Positions 26,218-36,433 of a stretch of 53,341 bases of DNA are shown in pieces. This stretch comes from Planctomycetota bacterium (lineage in GTDB: Bacteria > Planctomycetota > Planctomycetia > Planctomycetales > Planctomycetaceae), in assembly GCA_027623235.1 (NCBI GenBank), contig JAQBVJ010000042.1, positions 1 through 53,341 of the forward strand. Direction: 5' to 3'. Within the stretch, counting starts at the first letter, position 1. Every line of letters starts with the position of its first letter. The notes under the pieces are model-generated. The model did not search any database. It had not been told where the DNA came from and worked only from the letters and a program-made list of their open reading frames with translations. A program made the translations under genes and the position numbers.

Positions 26218-26361
26218 TTACTCGCCGTGTTCCCGGGCGGCGTCGGACTCCACATCGTCCAGCACCGCAGTTGAACCGACCGCGGATTCATCCGAGTCGG
26301 ACAGACCGTTCAGCGATGCAAGCATTTTCATTCGGGCGAGTGTGTCGTGTGGCAGATCCAT
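26218..26361 (-). CDS. 47-residue acidic small protein (putative)
   Basis: The frame reads MDLPHDTLARMKMLASLNGL and continues with an Asp/Glu/Ser-rich tail ending AREHGE. The ATG at 26361 has GGAG six bases upstream (TGGAGCTCTC), a good ribosome site. Its stop is immediately next to the stop of the converging lipoprotein gene (26217). It is not recognised. The clear ribosome site and acidic, ordered composition support translation, but only comparison can confirm it. Confidence 0.45.
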   Translation of the reverse strand: MDLPHDTLARMKMLASLNGLSDSDESAVGSTAVLDDVESDAAREHGE

Positions 26362-26702
26362 GAGAGCTCCAGTGGACTGTTCGTACACAGTTGACGCCTA
26401 ACTCTGACACTTGACTGCCAGAGCTGCGGGAACGACTTCAGTGGCGGAGACGGTTTTCGGCAACTTCGGGCCACAGTCGCACGTTCAGCCTCCCGAGCCA
26501 GACGGCATCTCCAATCCGGCTTGACCGTCACAACCGGAAAACTCACCAGCCGGAGAGGCCGGGATGAGGCGAAATCGCGGGCTGTTCGAGTCCAGATCGT
26601 CAATCAGAACGCCGCGCGTCCACGGAGAAGTTGGAATTTTTCGCCGAGCCGTCGGAATGACTCGCGAGACCTGCTGATCGAAGCTGCCACGCCGCGAGCG
26701 TG
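26362..26702. other. Intergenic region, no gene seen
   Basis: A 341-bp spacer downstream of the ABC-F gene and upstream of the 47-residue ORF. Short minus-strand frames here look like noise (Arg/Ser-rich, no domain). Confidence 0.4.
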
Positions 26703-28511
26703 TTACCCGATCGACTCCAGCTTTTCCCAGCGGGCCATCAGTGAGGCGAGCTGATCCTCGATCGTCGCGATCCGCGAGGTCGCGCTGGCGATCTCGGCCC
26801 CGTCCCGCTTGTAGAATGATGGATCGGCCATCGTCGTGTGGAGATCGGTCTGCTCCACTTCCAGTTGTTCGATCCGGGCAGGAATCTCTTTCAACTCCCG
26901 CTCCTCTTTCCACGTTCGCTTTCGCGTCGCAGCCTTCGCCGACCGCAGCTGAGGTTTCTTCGCCGCTTCCACTGCGACGGCTGTTTCCGATTCCCCGAGC
27001 TGGCGGATGTAGTCGTCGTAGCCGCCGTCGTATTCGTGGATTCCGCCGTTGCCGTCGAGCACGAATGTGCTGGTCACGACGTTGTTCAGGAAGGCCCGAT
27101 CATGGCTGACCAGCAGGACGGTGCCCTGGTAATTCGCGACCAGTTCCTCAAGCAGCTCGAGCGTTTCTTCGTCGAGGTCGTTGGTCGGTTCGTCGAGGAC
27201 CATGACGTTTGACGGTCGCTTGAAAATCCGCGCGAGCAGCAGCCGGTTCCGCTCACCGCCCGAAAGAAACCGCGCCGGACGACGTGCCCGCTCAGGAGTA
27301 AAAAGAAAATCCTGGAGATAGCCGTAAATGTGTTTCGAGCGGCCGTTGATCACGAGGTGGTCCTGGCCTTCGCCGACATTCTCGACGACCGATTCTTCCT
27401 CGTTGATCTGCTCACGAAGCTGGTCGAAGTAGACGACTTCGAGCTTTGTTCCGTGCCGCACCGAGCCGGAAGTTGGTTCGAGATCGCCGAGCAGAACTTT
27501 GAGCAGCGTCGTCTTGCCGGCCCCGTTCGGGCCGATGATGCCGATCCGGTCGCCGCGCATGATCATTGTCGAAAGGCTGTCGACGATCGGGCCGTCGCCC
27601 CACGAGAATCCGACCTCTTTGGACTCCAGCACAAGCCGGCCGGACTTCTCCGCTTCGACAGCCTGCATTTTGACGTTGCCGATTTTGTTCCTCCGCTGGC
27701 CACGTTCGGTGCGCATCGCTTCGAGGGCTCTGACTCGACCTTCGTTGCGGGTCCGTCGCGCTTTGACTCCCTGCCGGATCCAGACTTCTTCCTCAGCCAG
27801 CCGGCGATCGAACTCGGCGTTTTGTTTTTCTTCCGCGGCCAGTTGCGCCTGCTTCCGCTTCAGGAACGTGCCGTAATCGCAGGTCCAGTCAAAGAGACGG
27901 GCACGGTCGATCTCGATGATCCGGGTGGCGAGTGCCTGCAGAAAAACGCGATCGTGAGTCACAAAAATCAGCGTGCCGTTATAGCTCTTCAAAAATCCTT
28001 CCAGCCAGGTGATCGAGTCGATGTCCAGGTGGTTTGTCGGTTCGTCGAGCAGCAGGATGTCCGGGTCGGTGACGATGGCCCGTGCGAGGAGAACTCGCCG
28101 CTTCATCCCGGAAGAAAGCGTTTCAAACATCGCGTCGCCATCGAGCCTCAGCCGCGAGACAGCCCGCGCGACCGCATGATCGGTCTGCCAGTCTTCCTGC
28201 GGCTCGGCGGCGAATTCCGAGGTAACGCCCGTTTCTGTCAGGCCCGTCGCGACGACCTCGCTGACGGTTCCGCCGGTCGCCTCGGGCACTTCCTGAACGA
28301 GGCGGGCCATGCGAATTCCGGCCGCCGGAATGACCTCGCCATTATCTGGATGAAGTTCTCCGACGATCAGCTTCATCAGAGTCGACTTGCCCGCCCCGTT
28401 CCGGCCGAGCAGACCGATCCGCTGCCCTTTCTCAATCTCGATATTGATGCCGTCGAGCAGAGTCGGTTCAGAGAACGTAAACGAAACGTCGCGGAGACTG
28501 AGCAGCGGCAT
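26703..28511 (-). CDS. ABC-F ATPase (Uup/EttA type translation factor)
   Basis: A 602-residue protein with two ABC ATPase domains and no TM helix. Domain 1 has Walker A GRNGAGKST (36-44), signature LSSGMKRR and Walker B ILLLDEPTNHLD. Domain 2 has GPNGAGKTT, LSGGERNR and VMVLDEPTNDLD. The linker is a basic coiled coil (KRKQAQLAAEEKQNAEFDRR), and a helical C-terminal extension (about 540-602) follows as in Uup. ABC-F proteins bind the ribosome E site and help with stalled or structured translation. Start at ATG 28511; the sequence upstream is not conserved. Confidence 0.92.
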   Translation of the reverse strand: MPLLSLRDVSFTFSEPTLLDGINIEIEKGQRIGLLGRNGAGKSTLMKLIVGELHPDNGEVIPAAGIRMARLVQEVPEATGGTVSEVVATGLTETGVTSEFAAEPQEDWQTDHAVARAVSRLRLDGDAMFETLSSGMKRRVLLARAIVTDPDILLLDEPTNHLDIDSITWLEGFLKSYNGTLIFVTHDRVFLQALATRIIEIDRARLFDWTCDYGTFLKRKQAQLAAEEKQNAEFDRRLAEEEVWIRQGVKARRTRNEGRVRALEAMRTERGQRRNKIGNVKMQAVEAEKSGRLVLESKEVGFSWGDGPIVDSLSTMIMRGDRIGIIGPNGAGKTTLLKVLLGDLEPTSGSVRHGTKLEVVYFDQLREQINEEESVVENVGEGQDHLVINGRSKHIYGYLQDFLFTPERARRPARFLSGGERNRLLLARIFKRPSNVMVLDEPTNDLDEETLELLEELVANYQGTVLLVSHDRAFLNNVVTSTFVLDGNGGIHEYDGGYDDYIRQLGESETAVAVEAAKKPQLRSAKAATRKRTWKEERELKEIPARIEQLEVEQTDLHTTMADPSFYKRDGAEIASATSRIATIEDQLASLMARWEKLESIG

Positions 28512-28725
28512 GATGGCAGTTCGGAGGGAAGCACGGGGCAGGGAAACGCGGAATCTACCCGGTTCTGCCCCCCGCGGAAACGACACCCTCACGCAGGAAC
28601 AATGAACGTTGATGGTCAACTGAGAAATCGTCTCGCTGTGACCTGTCGCGGTTGAGGCGCGACGCGACGAGAAGCCCATTATCATCCCCGACGTTCTCCC
28701 TCGATGATTCTGAAGGAAACTTCCA

Positions 28726-30183
28726 ATGAAACGGTGTCTGCTCGCCCTGCTTGTCTGCCTCACGACTCTTTCGTTCGCCGCCGCTGCCGCCGATCGGCCG
28801 CCGAATGTGATTTATCTGCTCGCCGACGACCTGGGCTACAACGAGCTCGGCTGTTACGGGCAAAAGATCATCAGGACACCCAACATCGATCGCATTGCGA
28901 AAGAGGGCATCCGGTTTACGAATCACTATTCCGGAAACGCCGTGTGTGCTCCGTCGCGGTGTTGCCTCATGACGGGCAGGCATCCTGGGCACGCCTACAT
29001 TCGCAACAACGGCGACCCGAAAGATCTGCAGCACCTCGCCGCGAAATACGGCTGGGAGTTCCTCGGACAGAATCCGATCCCCGATTCCGAAGTCACCATC
29101 GCCGAGGTCCTTAAACAGAAGGGCTACGCGACGGGAGCGGCGGGTAAATGGGGGCTCGGCCATTTCGGCACGACGGGCGATCCGAACAAGCAGGGCTTCG
29201 ACCTGTTTTACGGATTCAACTGCCAGCGGCACGCTCACAATCACTACCCGACATTTCTGTGGCGAAACGACACAAAGGAAATCCTGCCCGGCAACGACCG
29301 CACGCTGCACGGAGAAACGTTTTCCCAGGACCGCTTCGCTGATGTCGCCCTCGAGTTTATTCGCGAGAACAATGACCGTCCGTTTTTCCTTTACATGCCG
29401 TTCGCGATTCCTCACCTGTCGATTCAGGTGCCGGAGGATTCGCCGATCCTCGCCGAGTATCGGCGCACGATTCCGGAAGAGGATTACGTCCACAAGGGCT
29501 ACCTGAAACACCCGACTCCGCGAGCCGGCTACGCGGCCATGGTCACTCACATGGACCGGGACATCGGAAAAATCACAGACCTGGTCAAAGAACTGGGCCT
29601 CGACGAAAACACGATTGTGATGTTCTCCTCGGATAACGGGCCGACCTATGACCGGCTGGGCGGTTCGGACTCGGCGTTCTTCGAATCGGCGGGCGTTTTC
29701 AGCGGACTCAAAGGAAGCCTTCATGAAGGCGGCATCCGAGTGCCCCTCGTCGCACGCTGGCCGGGCCGGATCAAACCGGGTTCGGAAAGCGACCACATTT
29801 CCGCGTTCTGGGACGTCCTGCCGACGATCGCCGAGCTGACCGGGACGCAAGCTCCGGAGGGAATCGACGGAGTCAGCTTCGCCCCGACGCTGCTTGGCGA
29901 AACGGCAAAACAGAAAAAGCCCGAGTATCTGTACTGGGAGTTCGCGGCGTACGGCGGTCAGCAGGCCGTGCGGAAAGGCAACTGGAAAGCCGTCCGGCAG
30001 AACATGACCCGAAAGAACAGCGATCCGCTGCGCATCTTTCTGTACGACCTCGAAGCCGACCCGAGTGAATCGAAAGACGTCGCAGCCGACTACCCGGAAC
30101 TCGTCGCCGACTTCGCCACCATCATGAAAAACGGCAGGACAAAGTCCGAGCTGTTCAAGTTCCCTCCGCTGGATCGGCAATAG
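28726..30183 (+). CDS. Secreted sulfatase (arylsulfatase family)
   Basis: A 485-residue protein with a signal peptide ([20 protein letters not shown]). The formylglycine site C74-A-P-S-R78 in [13 protein letters not shown] is intact, and D34/D35 (LLADDLGYN) bind Ca. KWGLGHFG and SDNGPT are further active-site blocks. It hydrolyses sulfate esters outside the cytoplasm, most likely on polysaccharides, and needs a formylglycine-generating enzyme elsewhere. Planctomycetes carry many such genes, used on algal sulfated glycans. It is followed by a secreted alpha/beta hydrolase 225 bases downstream. Confidence 0.95.
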   Translation: MKRCLLALLVCLTTLSFAAAAADRPPNVIYLLADDLGYNELGCYGQKIIRTPNIDRIAKEGIRFTNHYSGNAVCAPSRCCLMTGRHPGHAYIRNNGDPKDLQHLAAKYGWEFLGQNPIPDSEVTIAEVLKQKGYATGAAGKWGLGHFGTTGDPNKQGFDLFYGFNCQRHAHNHYPTFLWRNDTKEILPGNDRTLHGETFSQDRFADVALEFIRENNDRPFFLYMPFAIPHLSIQVPEDSPILAEYRRTIPEEDYVHKGYLKHPTPRAGYAAMVTHMDRDIGKITDLVKELGLDENTIVMFSSDNGPTYDRLGGSDSAFFESAGVFSGLKGSLHEGGIRVPLVARWPGRIKPGSESDHISAFWDVLPTIAELTGTQAPEGIDGVSFAPTLLGETAKQKKPEYLYWEFAAYGGQQAVRKGNWKAVRQNMTRKNSDPLRIFLYDLEADPSESKDVAADYPELVADFATIMKNGRTKSELFKFPPLDRQ

Positions 30184-30408
30184 GCAGCCTGTTGGAAAAG
30201 TGGCATGGCCATCCTGCCCATGCGGCATTCGGAATGAATCACGGCCTGGGAGGCCGTGGAGGCCGTGCCGCTTACGTTTTGCAGCGGACTGGCAACACGC
30301 AACCCCTTCGCCCTCGCTCACGCTCTTTGACACGCTGACCGCTGCGGCCCGGAAGAGCCATCGTACGAGACTCAATGACAACATCGACTCCGCTGAACAG
30401 GATCCGCC

Positions 30409-32430
30409 ATGAACCTTCGCTCTGCTTTTTCCGCAATGATGCTCGTCGGACTGCTCGCCGTTTCTGCTCGGGCCGACGGGCCGCAGGACAATATTCCTGA
30501 CAACGTCCGGCAGGTGCCGGCGGTCGGGATCGAAGTTCCCGCGGCGGATCGATCCGAAATCGAAGCCAGTCTCGGAAAGCTCGATGAGGCAATCGCAGCT
30601 CTGCAGAAACGTCGCGACGCGAGGACTCCGCGGTTTCTGCCGGACGTCGAGGTCTTCTCGCGGGCTGTCCACCAGGGGCTCGCTTATCAGGAGCTCTACT
30701 CGAAAGGCGACATCGCCGGCGCGAAGCGGGTTGTCGCGGAAGGGCTCAGTCGAGCCGAAGCGTTGCTGAAAGGCGAGACACCCTGGGCGACTCAAAAGGG
30801 TCTGGTTGTGCGAGGTTTCCGTTCGAAGATCGACGGCACGGTGCAGCCGTACGGCCTGGTCATTCCCGAGTCCTACACGTTTTCCGGGAAGAGCCAGTAC
30901 CGGCTGGACCTGTGGTTCCACGGTCGCGGCGAGCGGACCTGCGAAGTGCAGTTCATTGCCGGCCGGATGAGCCAGGTCGGGCAGATTTCACCGCAGGACA
31001 CGATCGTGCTGCACTCCTACGGCCGATACAGCAACGCCTTCAAATTCGCCGGCGAAATCGACGTCCTCGAAGGGCTCGCCCACGCTCAGCAGAATTACCG
31101 CGTTGACGAGGACCGAGTGGCCGTGCGCGGCTTCTCGATGGGCGGAGCCGGCTGCTGGCAGATGGCGGTCCACTATCCCGATCTGTTCTTCGCGGCGAAT
31201 CCCGGTGCCGGTTTCTCTGAAACGCCGGAGTTTCTGAAGTTCTTCCAGAAGGAAACGCTCAACCCGACCTGGTACGAGAAAAAGCTGTGGCAGATGTACG
31301 ACTGCGATGGCTACGTCGCGAATCTGCGACAGCTTCCGACAGTCGCGTACAGCGGCGAGAACGACACACAGAAACAGGCGGCCGACATCATGGAAGCGGC
31401 GGCCGCGAATGAGGGGCTGCGGCTGACACACCTCATCGGGCCGAAGATGGGACACTCGATCCACAAGGACTCGATGGTCGAGATCGAGCGACAGTTGTCT
31501 CACCTGGCCGAGCGAGGACGGCGGAAGCTGCCGCGCGAAATTCACTTCGCGACGCCGACACTCAAGTACAACCGGACGAACTGGCTGACGGTGACCGGTC
31601 TCGGCGAGCACTGGGTTCCGGCGCGGGTCGACGCGACGATCGGTCGAGGTAACAAGATCACCGTCGACACGAAAAACGTCACCGGCCTGAAGCTGGACAT
31701 CGCTCCCGGCTGGAACCCGTTCGCACTGGACGCGGCCGTCACAGTCGTCGTCGATGGCCAGGAAATCGCGTGTGGCAAACCCTCGACCAGCCAGGACTGG
31801 AACTGCGAGCTGCATCGAGACGGCAAGTCATGGAAGCTCGGCGCAGCGACCGGCGAGGGGCTGCGGAAAACTCACGATCTGCAGGGACCGGTCGATGACG
31901 CATTTATGGATTCGTTCCTCGTCGTCCGACCGACTGGAACGTCAAAGCACGAGGCGGTCGACAAGTGGGCTCGATCGGAGCTCGACCATTTAGTCGCGCA
32001 GTGGCGGCAGCAGTTCCGCGGCGACGCGCGAGTCAAAGACGACTCGGCCGTGACCGAAGCGGACATCGCCACGCACAACCTGATCCTGTTCGGCGATCCG
32101 GACAGCAACAAGCTGATTGGGCGTCTGAACGCGAAGCTGCCAGTCGGCTGGTCCGGCGACAAAGTGAAGGTCGGCGACGCGGGCTACGACGCGGAACATC
32201 ACGCTCCGATTTTGATTTACCCGAATCCGGAGAACCCGTCGCGCTACGTCGTGCTCAACAGTGGTTTCACGTATCGCGAATTCGCGTACCTCAACAATGC
32301 CCGGCAGGTCCCGAAGATTCCGGACTGGGCCGTCGTCGACGTGCGAACTCCCGCCGATTCGCTTTGGCCCGGCAAACTCGTCGCCGCGGACTTCTTCGAC
32401 GAGTCGTGGCAGATCAAGCCGACTCCGTGA
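30409..32430 (+). CDS. Secreted alpha/beta hydrolase (prolyl-oligopeptidase/esterase-like)
   Basis: A 673-residue exported protein with a signal peptide ([20 protein letters not shown]). The nucleophile elbow is RGFSMGGAG with S243. An HGRGE oxyanion-type loop (171-175) and a late His in [11 protein letters not shown] fit a catalytic triad. The helical N-terminal region (about 45-120) and a beta-rich C-terminal part (about 370-670) are planctomycete-type additions. It probably cleaves ester or peptide bonds in extracellular material. It sits next to a sulfatase but there is no proof of joint action. Confidence 0.82.
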   Translation: MNLRSAFSAMMLVGLLAVSARADGPQDNIPDNVRQVPAVGIEVPAADRSEIEASLGKLDEAIAALQKRRDARTPRFLPDVEVFSRAVHQGLAYQELYSKGDIAGAKRVVAEGLSRAEALLKGETPWATQKGLVVRGFRSKIDGTVQPYGLVIPESYTFSGKSQYRLDLWFHGRGERTCEVQFIAGRMSQVGQISPQDTIVLHSYGRYSNAFKFAGEIDVLEGLAHAQQNYRVDEDRVAVRGFSMGGAGCWQMAVHYPDLFFAANPGAGFSETPEFLKFFQKETLNPTWYEKKLWQMYDCDGYVANLRQLPTVAYSGENDTQKQAADIMEAAAANEGLRLTHLIGPKMGHSIHKDSMVEIERQLSHLAERGRRKLPREIHFATPTLKYNRTNWLTVTGLGEHWVPARVDATIGRGNKITVDTKNVTGLKLDIAPGWNPFALDAAVTVVVDGQEIACGKPSTSQDWNCELHRDGKSWKLGAATGEGLRKTHDLQGPVDDAFMDSFLVVRPTGTSKHEAVDKWARSELDHLVAQWRQQFRGDARVKDDSAVTEADIATHNLILFGDPDSNKLIGRLNAKLPVGWSGDKVKVGDAGYDAEHHAPILIYPNPENPSRYVVLNSGFTYREFAYLNNARQVPKIPDWAVVDVRTPADSLWPGKLVAADFFDESWQIKPTP

Positions 32431-32475
32431 ACAGTCGCAAGGTGCGTTCCGCTTCGCTGCTCGCACCCAGGGCGC

Positions 32476-33966
32476 TTAAGGGCTGGCTGATTGCTGACCT
32501 TGCGCTTCACTGCGGGGGATCGGTGTGTAGCTGGGAACGAGGCTTCGTTTGCGGACTCGCACCACGGTTTTCTCCGGCAAGGTGCTGGCTTCGCCGTCTG
32601 TCGCGCCGGCTCGGAAGGCGGCTTCGTCGTCCTGCACGTTGACCAGGCACGCGGAAAGGCCCGCACAGAAAAGCCAGACCGTTCCATAGTCCGTGTCGAA
32701 CCAGACGGACTTGATGAGCATCCCGACACCGACAAACGAGCCGGTCAGGCCGGCGCACAGAATTGAGCGACCGTGCTTCGTGTTCCACGCACAGCAGAAT
32801 ACCTGCAGCACCGCGCAGACCTGAAGAATGTTGAAAAGGTAAAACCCGGAGTAGCCAAACTGCAGGAAGAACATCAGGTAGTCATTGTCGATTGAGCTGA
32901 ACCGCTGCTTCGCGTCTTCGGGAACCGGCACGTTTTTCAGGCCGGCTCCGTAACCCCAGAAGTCGTTACGGACAACCGCCTCAGCGTAGACGATGTCGAG
33001 TAGTTCGCGGTGCCTGGTGCCGGTGTAGGCATAAAGCTCGCCATTGATCGAGACGTAGCTGTTTTCGTCCAGTTCTTCTTCACCAGCCAGTTTTCCGGCG
33101 AAGTGCATGATCTGGTCTTTTGCTCCGACAGCGATGACGGCCAGTGTGATCGTGCCAACCGCAATGGGCACGCGCAGCAGAGGCTTCCGAAAGAACGTCA
33201 TGATTCCGGCAGTCGCAATCGCCGCGGCGTGCGGTCCTCTCGAGACCGAAAAGAAAACGGCGAGCGCACCCATCAGCGGCATCTGTCTCCACAGTTTTCG
33301 CTTTGGTCCGCGTTTCCAGTAGTGATGCACGGCGACCGTCCAGGGGATCACCATGACCAGCATCAGCCCGTTGAAGATCGGATGGCGAACACTCCCGATC
33401 GCCCTCTTCATCCCCCAGCGATAACCCTCGCCGGTCTCCAGCAGCCCGAACCGCATGCCGAACACTTCGTTGACCAGGTTTCTCCGAGTCAGCGCTTCCA
33501 GGATGCCCAGCACGGTTACGATCAGAATGACTCGGCTGAGAACCGGAGCGATCTCCTCGATATCTTTTGACCGTTGCAGAAAAATCCGACCGATCAGATA
33601 CGGCAGTAGAAGCTGTCGCCCTAATTCGAACGGAGTCAGAGGCGCCAGGTGTTCCTTAAGGAACACCGTAATTATGATCGACAGAAACAGCAGACCCATG
33701 AAAAAGTCGGTGGGCATCGGCACAAACCGCTTCAGCGGACTGAGGCCGTCTTTGCGGGGAAACGCGAAGAGCAGGACCAGACCGAGGCCGGCCGCGATGG
33801 AGCGGTGGTCGAGGAAGATGGATCGAACCTGCAACTGCTGCCAGGCGGGACAGAGAAGGATCGCCACGAACCATCCGGCGCGCATCGCGTGCGCGCCGTC
33901 TTTCTTCTCTCGCTGTTTCCACATGAAGTAGATCAGCGCTAAGGCAACTGCCCAGAATTTGATCAT
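32476..33966 (-). CDS. O-antigen ligase/polymerase-like membrane protein (Wzy_C)
   Basis: A 496-residue protein with about 11 TM helices and a large loop before the last helices. The Wzy_C-type block is SRGPHAAAIATAG (about 234-246), followed by the loop with TGTRHRELLDIVYAEAV and FWGYGAGLKN. Such proteins transfer or polymerise lipid-linked oligosaccharides on the periplasmic side. With the NDP-sugar operon about 9 kb away, this fits surface polysaccharide assembly. Its Ser/Arg-rich C-terminal tail is cytoplasmic by prediction. Confidence 0.85.
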   Translation of the reverse strand: MIKFWAVALALIYFMWKQREKKDGAHAMRAGWFVAILLCPAWQQLQVRSIFLDHRSIAAGLGLVLLFAFPRKDGLSPLKRFVPMPTDFFMGLLFLSIIITVFLKEHLAPLTPFELGRQLLLPYLIGRIFLQRSKDIEEIAPVLSRVILIVTVLGILEALTRRNLVNEVFGMRFGLLETGEGYRWGMKRAIGSVRHPIFNGLMLVMVIPWTVAVHHYWKRGPKRKLWRQMPLMGALAVFFSVSRGPHAAAIATAGIMTFFRKPLLRVPIAVGTITLAVIAVGAKDQIMHFAGKLAGEEELDENSYVSINGELYAYTGTRHRELLDIVYAEAVVRNDFWGYGAGLKNVPVPEDAKQRFSSIDNDYLMFFLQFGYSGFYLFNILQVCAVLQVFCCAWNTKHGRSILCAGLTGSFVGVGMLIKSVWFDTDYGTVWLFCAGLSACLVNVQDDEAAFRAGATDGEASTLPEKTVVRVRKRSLVPSYTPIPRSEAQGQQSASP

Positions 33967-34287
33967 GGAAACTGTCCGGCTCGAAATACACCGGGGGCCA
34001 CGTGAGTCGGGAATGACACGTCACATGGATATGGGATACGGCGAGGCGATGATCAAACCGTGCCCGCCCGTGCGGTGGAAGTTCGAGCCTATCGGTTCGC
34101 TCAACCGTGCTGTTCGGCTGGCAGGGAGGCTCCGGCCTCTTCGGCAGCGGCAAACGCCTCAGGCGGCTTTCAACCGGTCTTGACCCGAATCGACCGAAGC
34201 TGATATCTCACGCATCCCTTCCAGCAGCTCTTCCCTCTGCAGCGCCGGCATTCGCCACTTCGCGCTTCTCCAACCCACCCTTCCGCA
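33967..34287. other. Divergent intergenic region, no gene seen
   Basis: A 321-bp spacer between the O-antigen gene and the next rightward gene, which should hold both promoters. No supported ORF or repeat is seen. Confidence 0.4.
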
Positions 34288-35964
34288 GTGAATCAAACTC
34301 TCCCGCGACTGATCGTCTGCCTTCTGGCAGGCGTGACAGCCTGCCTTACCGCGCAGGGTCAGCAGCCTTTGCCGACTCAGTACGGAACGCCGGCTTACGC
34401 GCCACGATCCACGAACCCGCCACCGGTCGGCAACGTGATTCCTCGTCCCGTTCCGCAGCTGACGGGTACTGTCGAGCAGTCCCTGGCGAATCCCTATCCG
34501 CCAGCCCGGACCTCGCAGCCATCCAGCTTTCGGCCACAAGACTCACAGCCTGTGAATCAGTATTCCCAGTTTGAGGATCCACGCGCCCGGCCGTTCGAAC
34601 CGGCCGCTGATCCGCGAGGCTCCCTGCCCGACCCCTCTCAATACATGGGGCCGCGAGGGCTGCAATCCGGTGTCAACGAGGCCGTCGATCCGATCACGGG
34701 CCTTCCGCTGCGGCTGACTTCGCGGAGTGGTTCAGGGCCTGGTTCAGGGCCGCAAAGAACGTACTCCGAACAGCGGCTTCCGTTCCAACCGCAGCCGGGG
34801 TTTCCGTCCGACTCGCAGTCGGACTTCCTGCAAACGCAACAGACGCCGTCTCTGCCCGTGCCGCTGCCGCCGATTTATCAAAACTGGAATTCGCAAGGCG
34901 ACCCCGGTTTTTCGTTCGCCGGTCCGGCTCCAGGAGCGATCGCCAATCCTCAGCCAGGTCCCGGACCCATTCTCTTTCAGGGGAGAATCGAGTCACCTGG
35001 CGACGATCGGATTGCTCAGGGAGACTTCGACTGGGGTTCGCTCGACGCTCCCATTCCGCAAATCGATCCGCCGCTGCCCGAGTTCGGAAACGGTGACGGC
35101 GAGCTGGACCTCTACGACATTCTTGAGGAGTACGGCGGACGGTTCACTCACGGTGGTATTCCGAAAGACCCGCATCTTCAACATCCCGATCAGCGAAGCT
35201 GGCTGCGAATCGAAGACTGGCGAAACGAAATCACGTGGCTCGCCGGCAGCGACAATGACCTGGGCATCGCGTCCGCGCGAAGCAGCGTCGGCATCGGCCT
35301 TGCCAAGCTGAAGGGAGTCATCCTGCGGCCGACGGTTGCCGCCTACTTCCTGAGTGGACCGGGCCGGACCGATCTGCCTTCGCGCGTCTACGACGCGGAA
35401 CTCGAAGCCACCTGGATGCACCGCTACAACGATCGATTCCGGATGCACGTCTCCGCGCGGGGTGGAGCCTACTCCGACTTCAGTTCTTCGGCAGATCTTG
35501 AAAAAGCTCTGCGAGTTTCCGGAACCGGCATTGGAGCCTTCGAAGTCAACCCGGACCTGCAGGTGGTTCTCGGTGTGGCCTACTTCAACCTCGGCGATGT
35601 CTGGGCCTGGCCGGTGGCCGGAGTCGTTTACCAGCCGACCGATGACATCCGACTCGAACTGGTTTTCCCGGAAACCCGCATTTCCGCAAAGATCAACGAG
35701 AACGAATTCTTCACCGAGCGTGCGTACCTCGGTGCAAAGTTTTTCGGCCGGACCTGGCAGGTCGATCGGGCCATCGGAATGCGAGACCGCGTGACGTATA
35801 CCGACTGGCGAATCACCGCCGGCCACGAGATCCGCTACATCTACGGCATCACGACGTTTGTCGAGTTCGGCTACGCGTTCAACCGCCAGCTCGAATACCG
35901 CTCGGGTCTTGGCGATTACGATCCCGAGGGAGTCGCTCTGATTTCCGGCGGCATCTTTTATTGA
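34288..35964 (+). CDS. Predicted outer-membrane barrel protein, Pro/Gln-rich N-terminus
   Basis: A 558-residue protein starting at GTG 34288 with a signal peptide (MNQTLPRLIVCLLAGVTACL) ending near ALTAQG. The first 250 residues are Pro/Gln-rich and disordered. The last 300 have alternating beta strands with aromatic girdle residues (ELEATWMHRYNDRFRMHVSA, VFPETRISAKI, RYIYGITTFVEFGYAF) and end in Phe-Tyr. This looks like a planctomycete outer-membrane beta-barrel. No transport substrate can be named. It is separate from its neighbours. Confidence 0.7.
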   Translation: MNQTLPRLIVCLLAGVTACLTAQGQQPLPTQYGTPAYAPRSTNPPPVGNVIPRPVPQLTGTVEQSLANPYPPARTSQPSSFRPQDSQPVNQYSQFEDPRARPFEPAADPRGSLPDPSQYMGPRGLQSGVNEAVDPITGLPLRLTSRSGSGPGSGPQRTYSEQRLPFQPQPGFPSDSQSDFLQTQQTPSLPVPLPPIYQNWNSQGDPGFSFAGPAPGAIANPQPGPGPILFQGRIESPGDDRIAQGDFDWGSLDAPIPQIDPPLPEFGNGDGELDLYDILEEYGGRFTHGGIPKDPHLQHPDQRSWLRIEDWRNEITWLAGSDNDLGIASARSSVGIGLAKLKGVILRPTVAAYFLSGPGRTDLPSRVYDAELEATWMHRYNDRFRMHVSARGGAYSDFSSSADLEKALRVSGTGIGAFEVNPDLQVVLGVAYFNLGDVWAWPVAGVVYQPTDDIRLELVFPETRISAKINENEFFTERAYLGAKFFGRTWQVDRAIGMRDRVTYTDWRITAGHEIRYIYGITTFVEFGYAFNRQLEYRSGLGDYDPEGVALISGGIFY

Positions 35965-36131
35965 TCGCGCTGCGCCGGCCAGGCAGCGGTTCCGGAGCAG
36001 GTTCCCGTCTCTCCAAGGGGGCGAGCCGAAGCTGCGTTACGTCGGTTCGATGAACAAGAAACACGACAGCCACAACTGCGACGACCTGAACGAGATTCTG
36101 AATCAGCGCGACGAACGATCGGCCTGACGCA

Positions 36132-36386
36132 ATGAACATCGAAATGGTCCTGGTCCTGCTCGCTTTGTTTTCTGTATTCGGCGTCGTTCTCTGGGGGCTT
36201 TTTGCTGAGCAGCGCACGGCAGCCGTCGGCGCGGTCGCCGTACTGCTGGCCGTCATCGCAGCCGGGTGCGCCTGGTACGCGTGGGCCGAGTCCCGATCGA
36301 TTCCGTGGACTATCGGGTACGGAATCCTGTTCGCCGTCTGCGCGGCCTCGGCGATTCGCCAGCTTTCCGGCGGTGACTCACGTTGA
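36132..36386 (+). CDS. Small three-helix membrane protein, unknown
   Basis: An 84-residue protein (MNIEMVLVLLALFSVFGVVL...) with TM helices at about 4-24, 30-50 and 58-76. It is not recognised as a known family. No clear ribosome site precedes ATG 36132. It converges on the DUF4159 gene 47 bases downstream. Confidence 0.55.
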   Translation: MNIEMVLVLLALFSVFGVVLWGLFAEQRTAAVGAVAVLLAVIAAGCAWYAWAESRSIPWTIGYGILFAVCAASAIRQLSGGDSR

Positions 36387-36433
36387 CACGCAAGCCAGTC
36401 CGAAGCGCGAGGATCAGAATGAACTCATGACGC

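Noticed and set aside
27330..28655. 441-codon plus-strand frame over the ABC-F gene
   Set aside because: Antisense to a gene with both ATPase domains intact. No domain is seen in it.
28555..30921. 788-codon minus-strand frame over the sulfatase and hydrolase
   Set aside because: Antisense to two well-supported exported enzymes; the translation has no domain or signal features.
36050..36127. 25-codon ORF (MNKKHDSHNCDDLNEILNQR...)
   Set aside because: No ribosome site and no context; too short to support without comparison.
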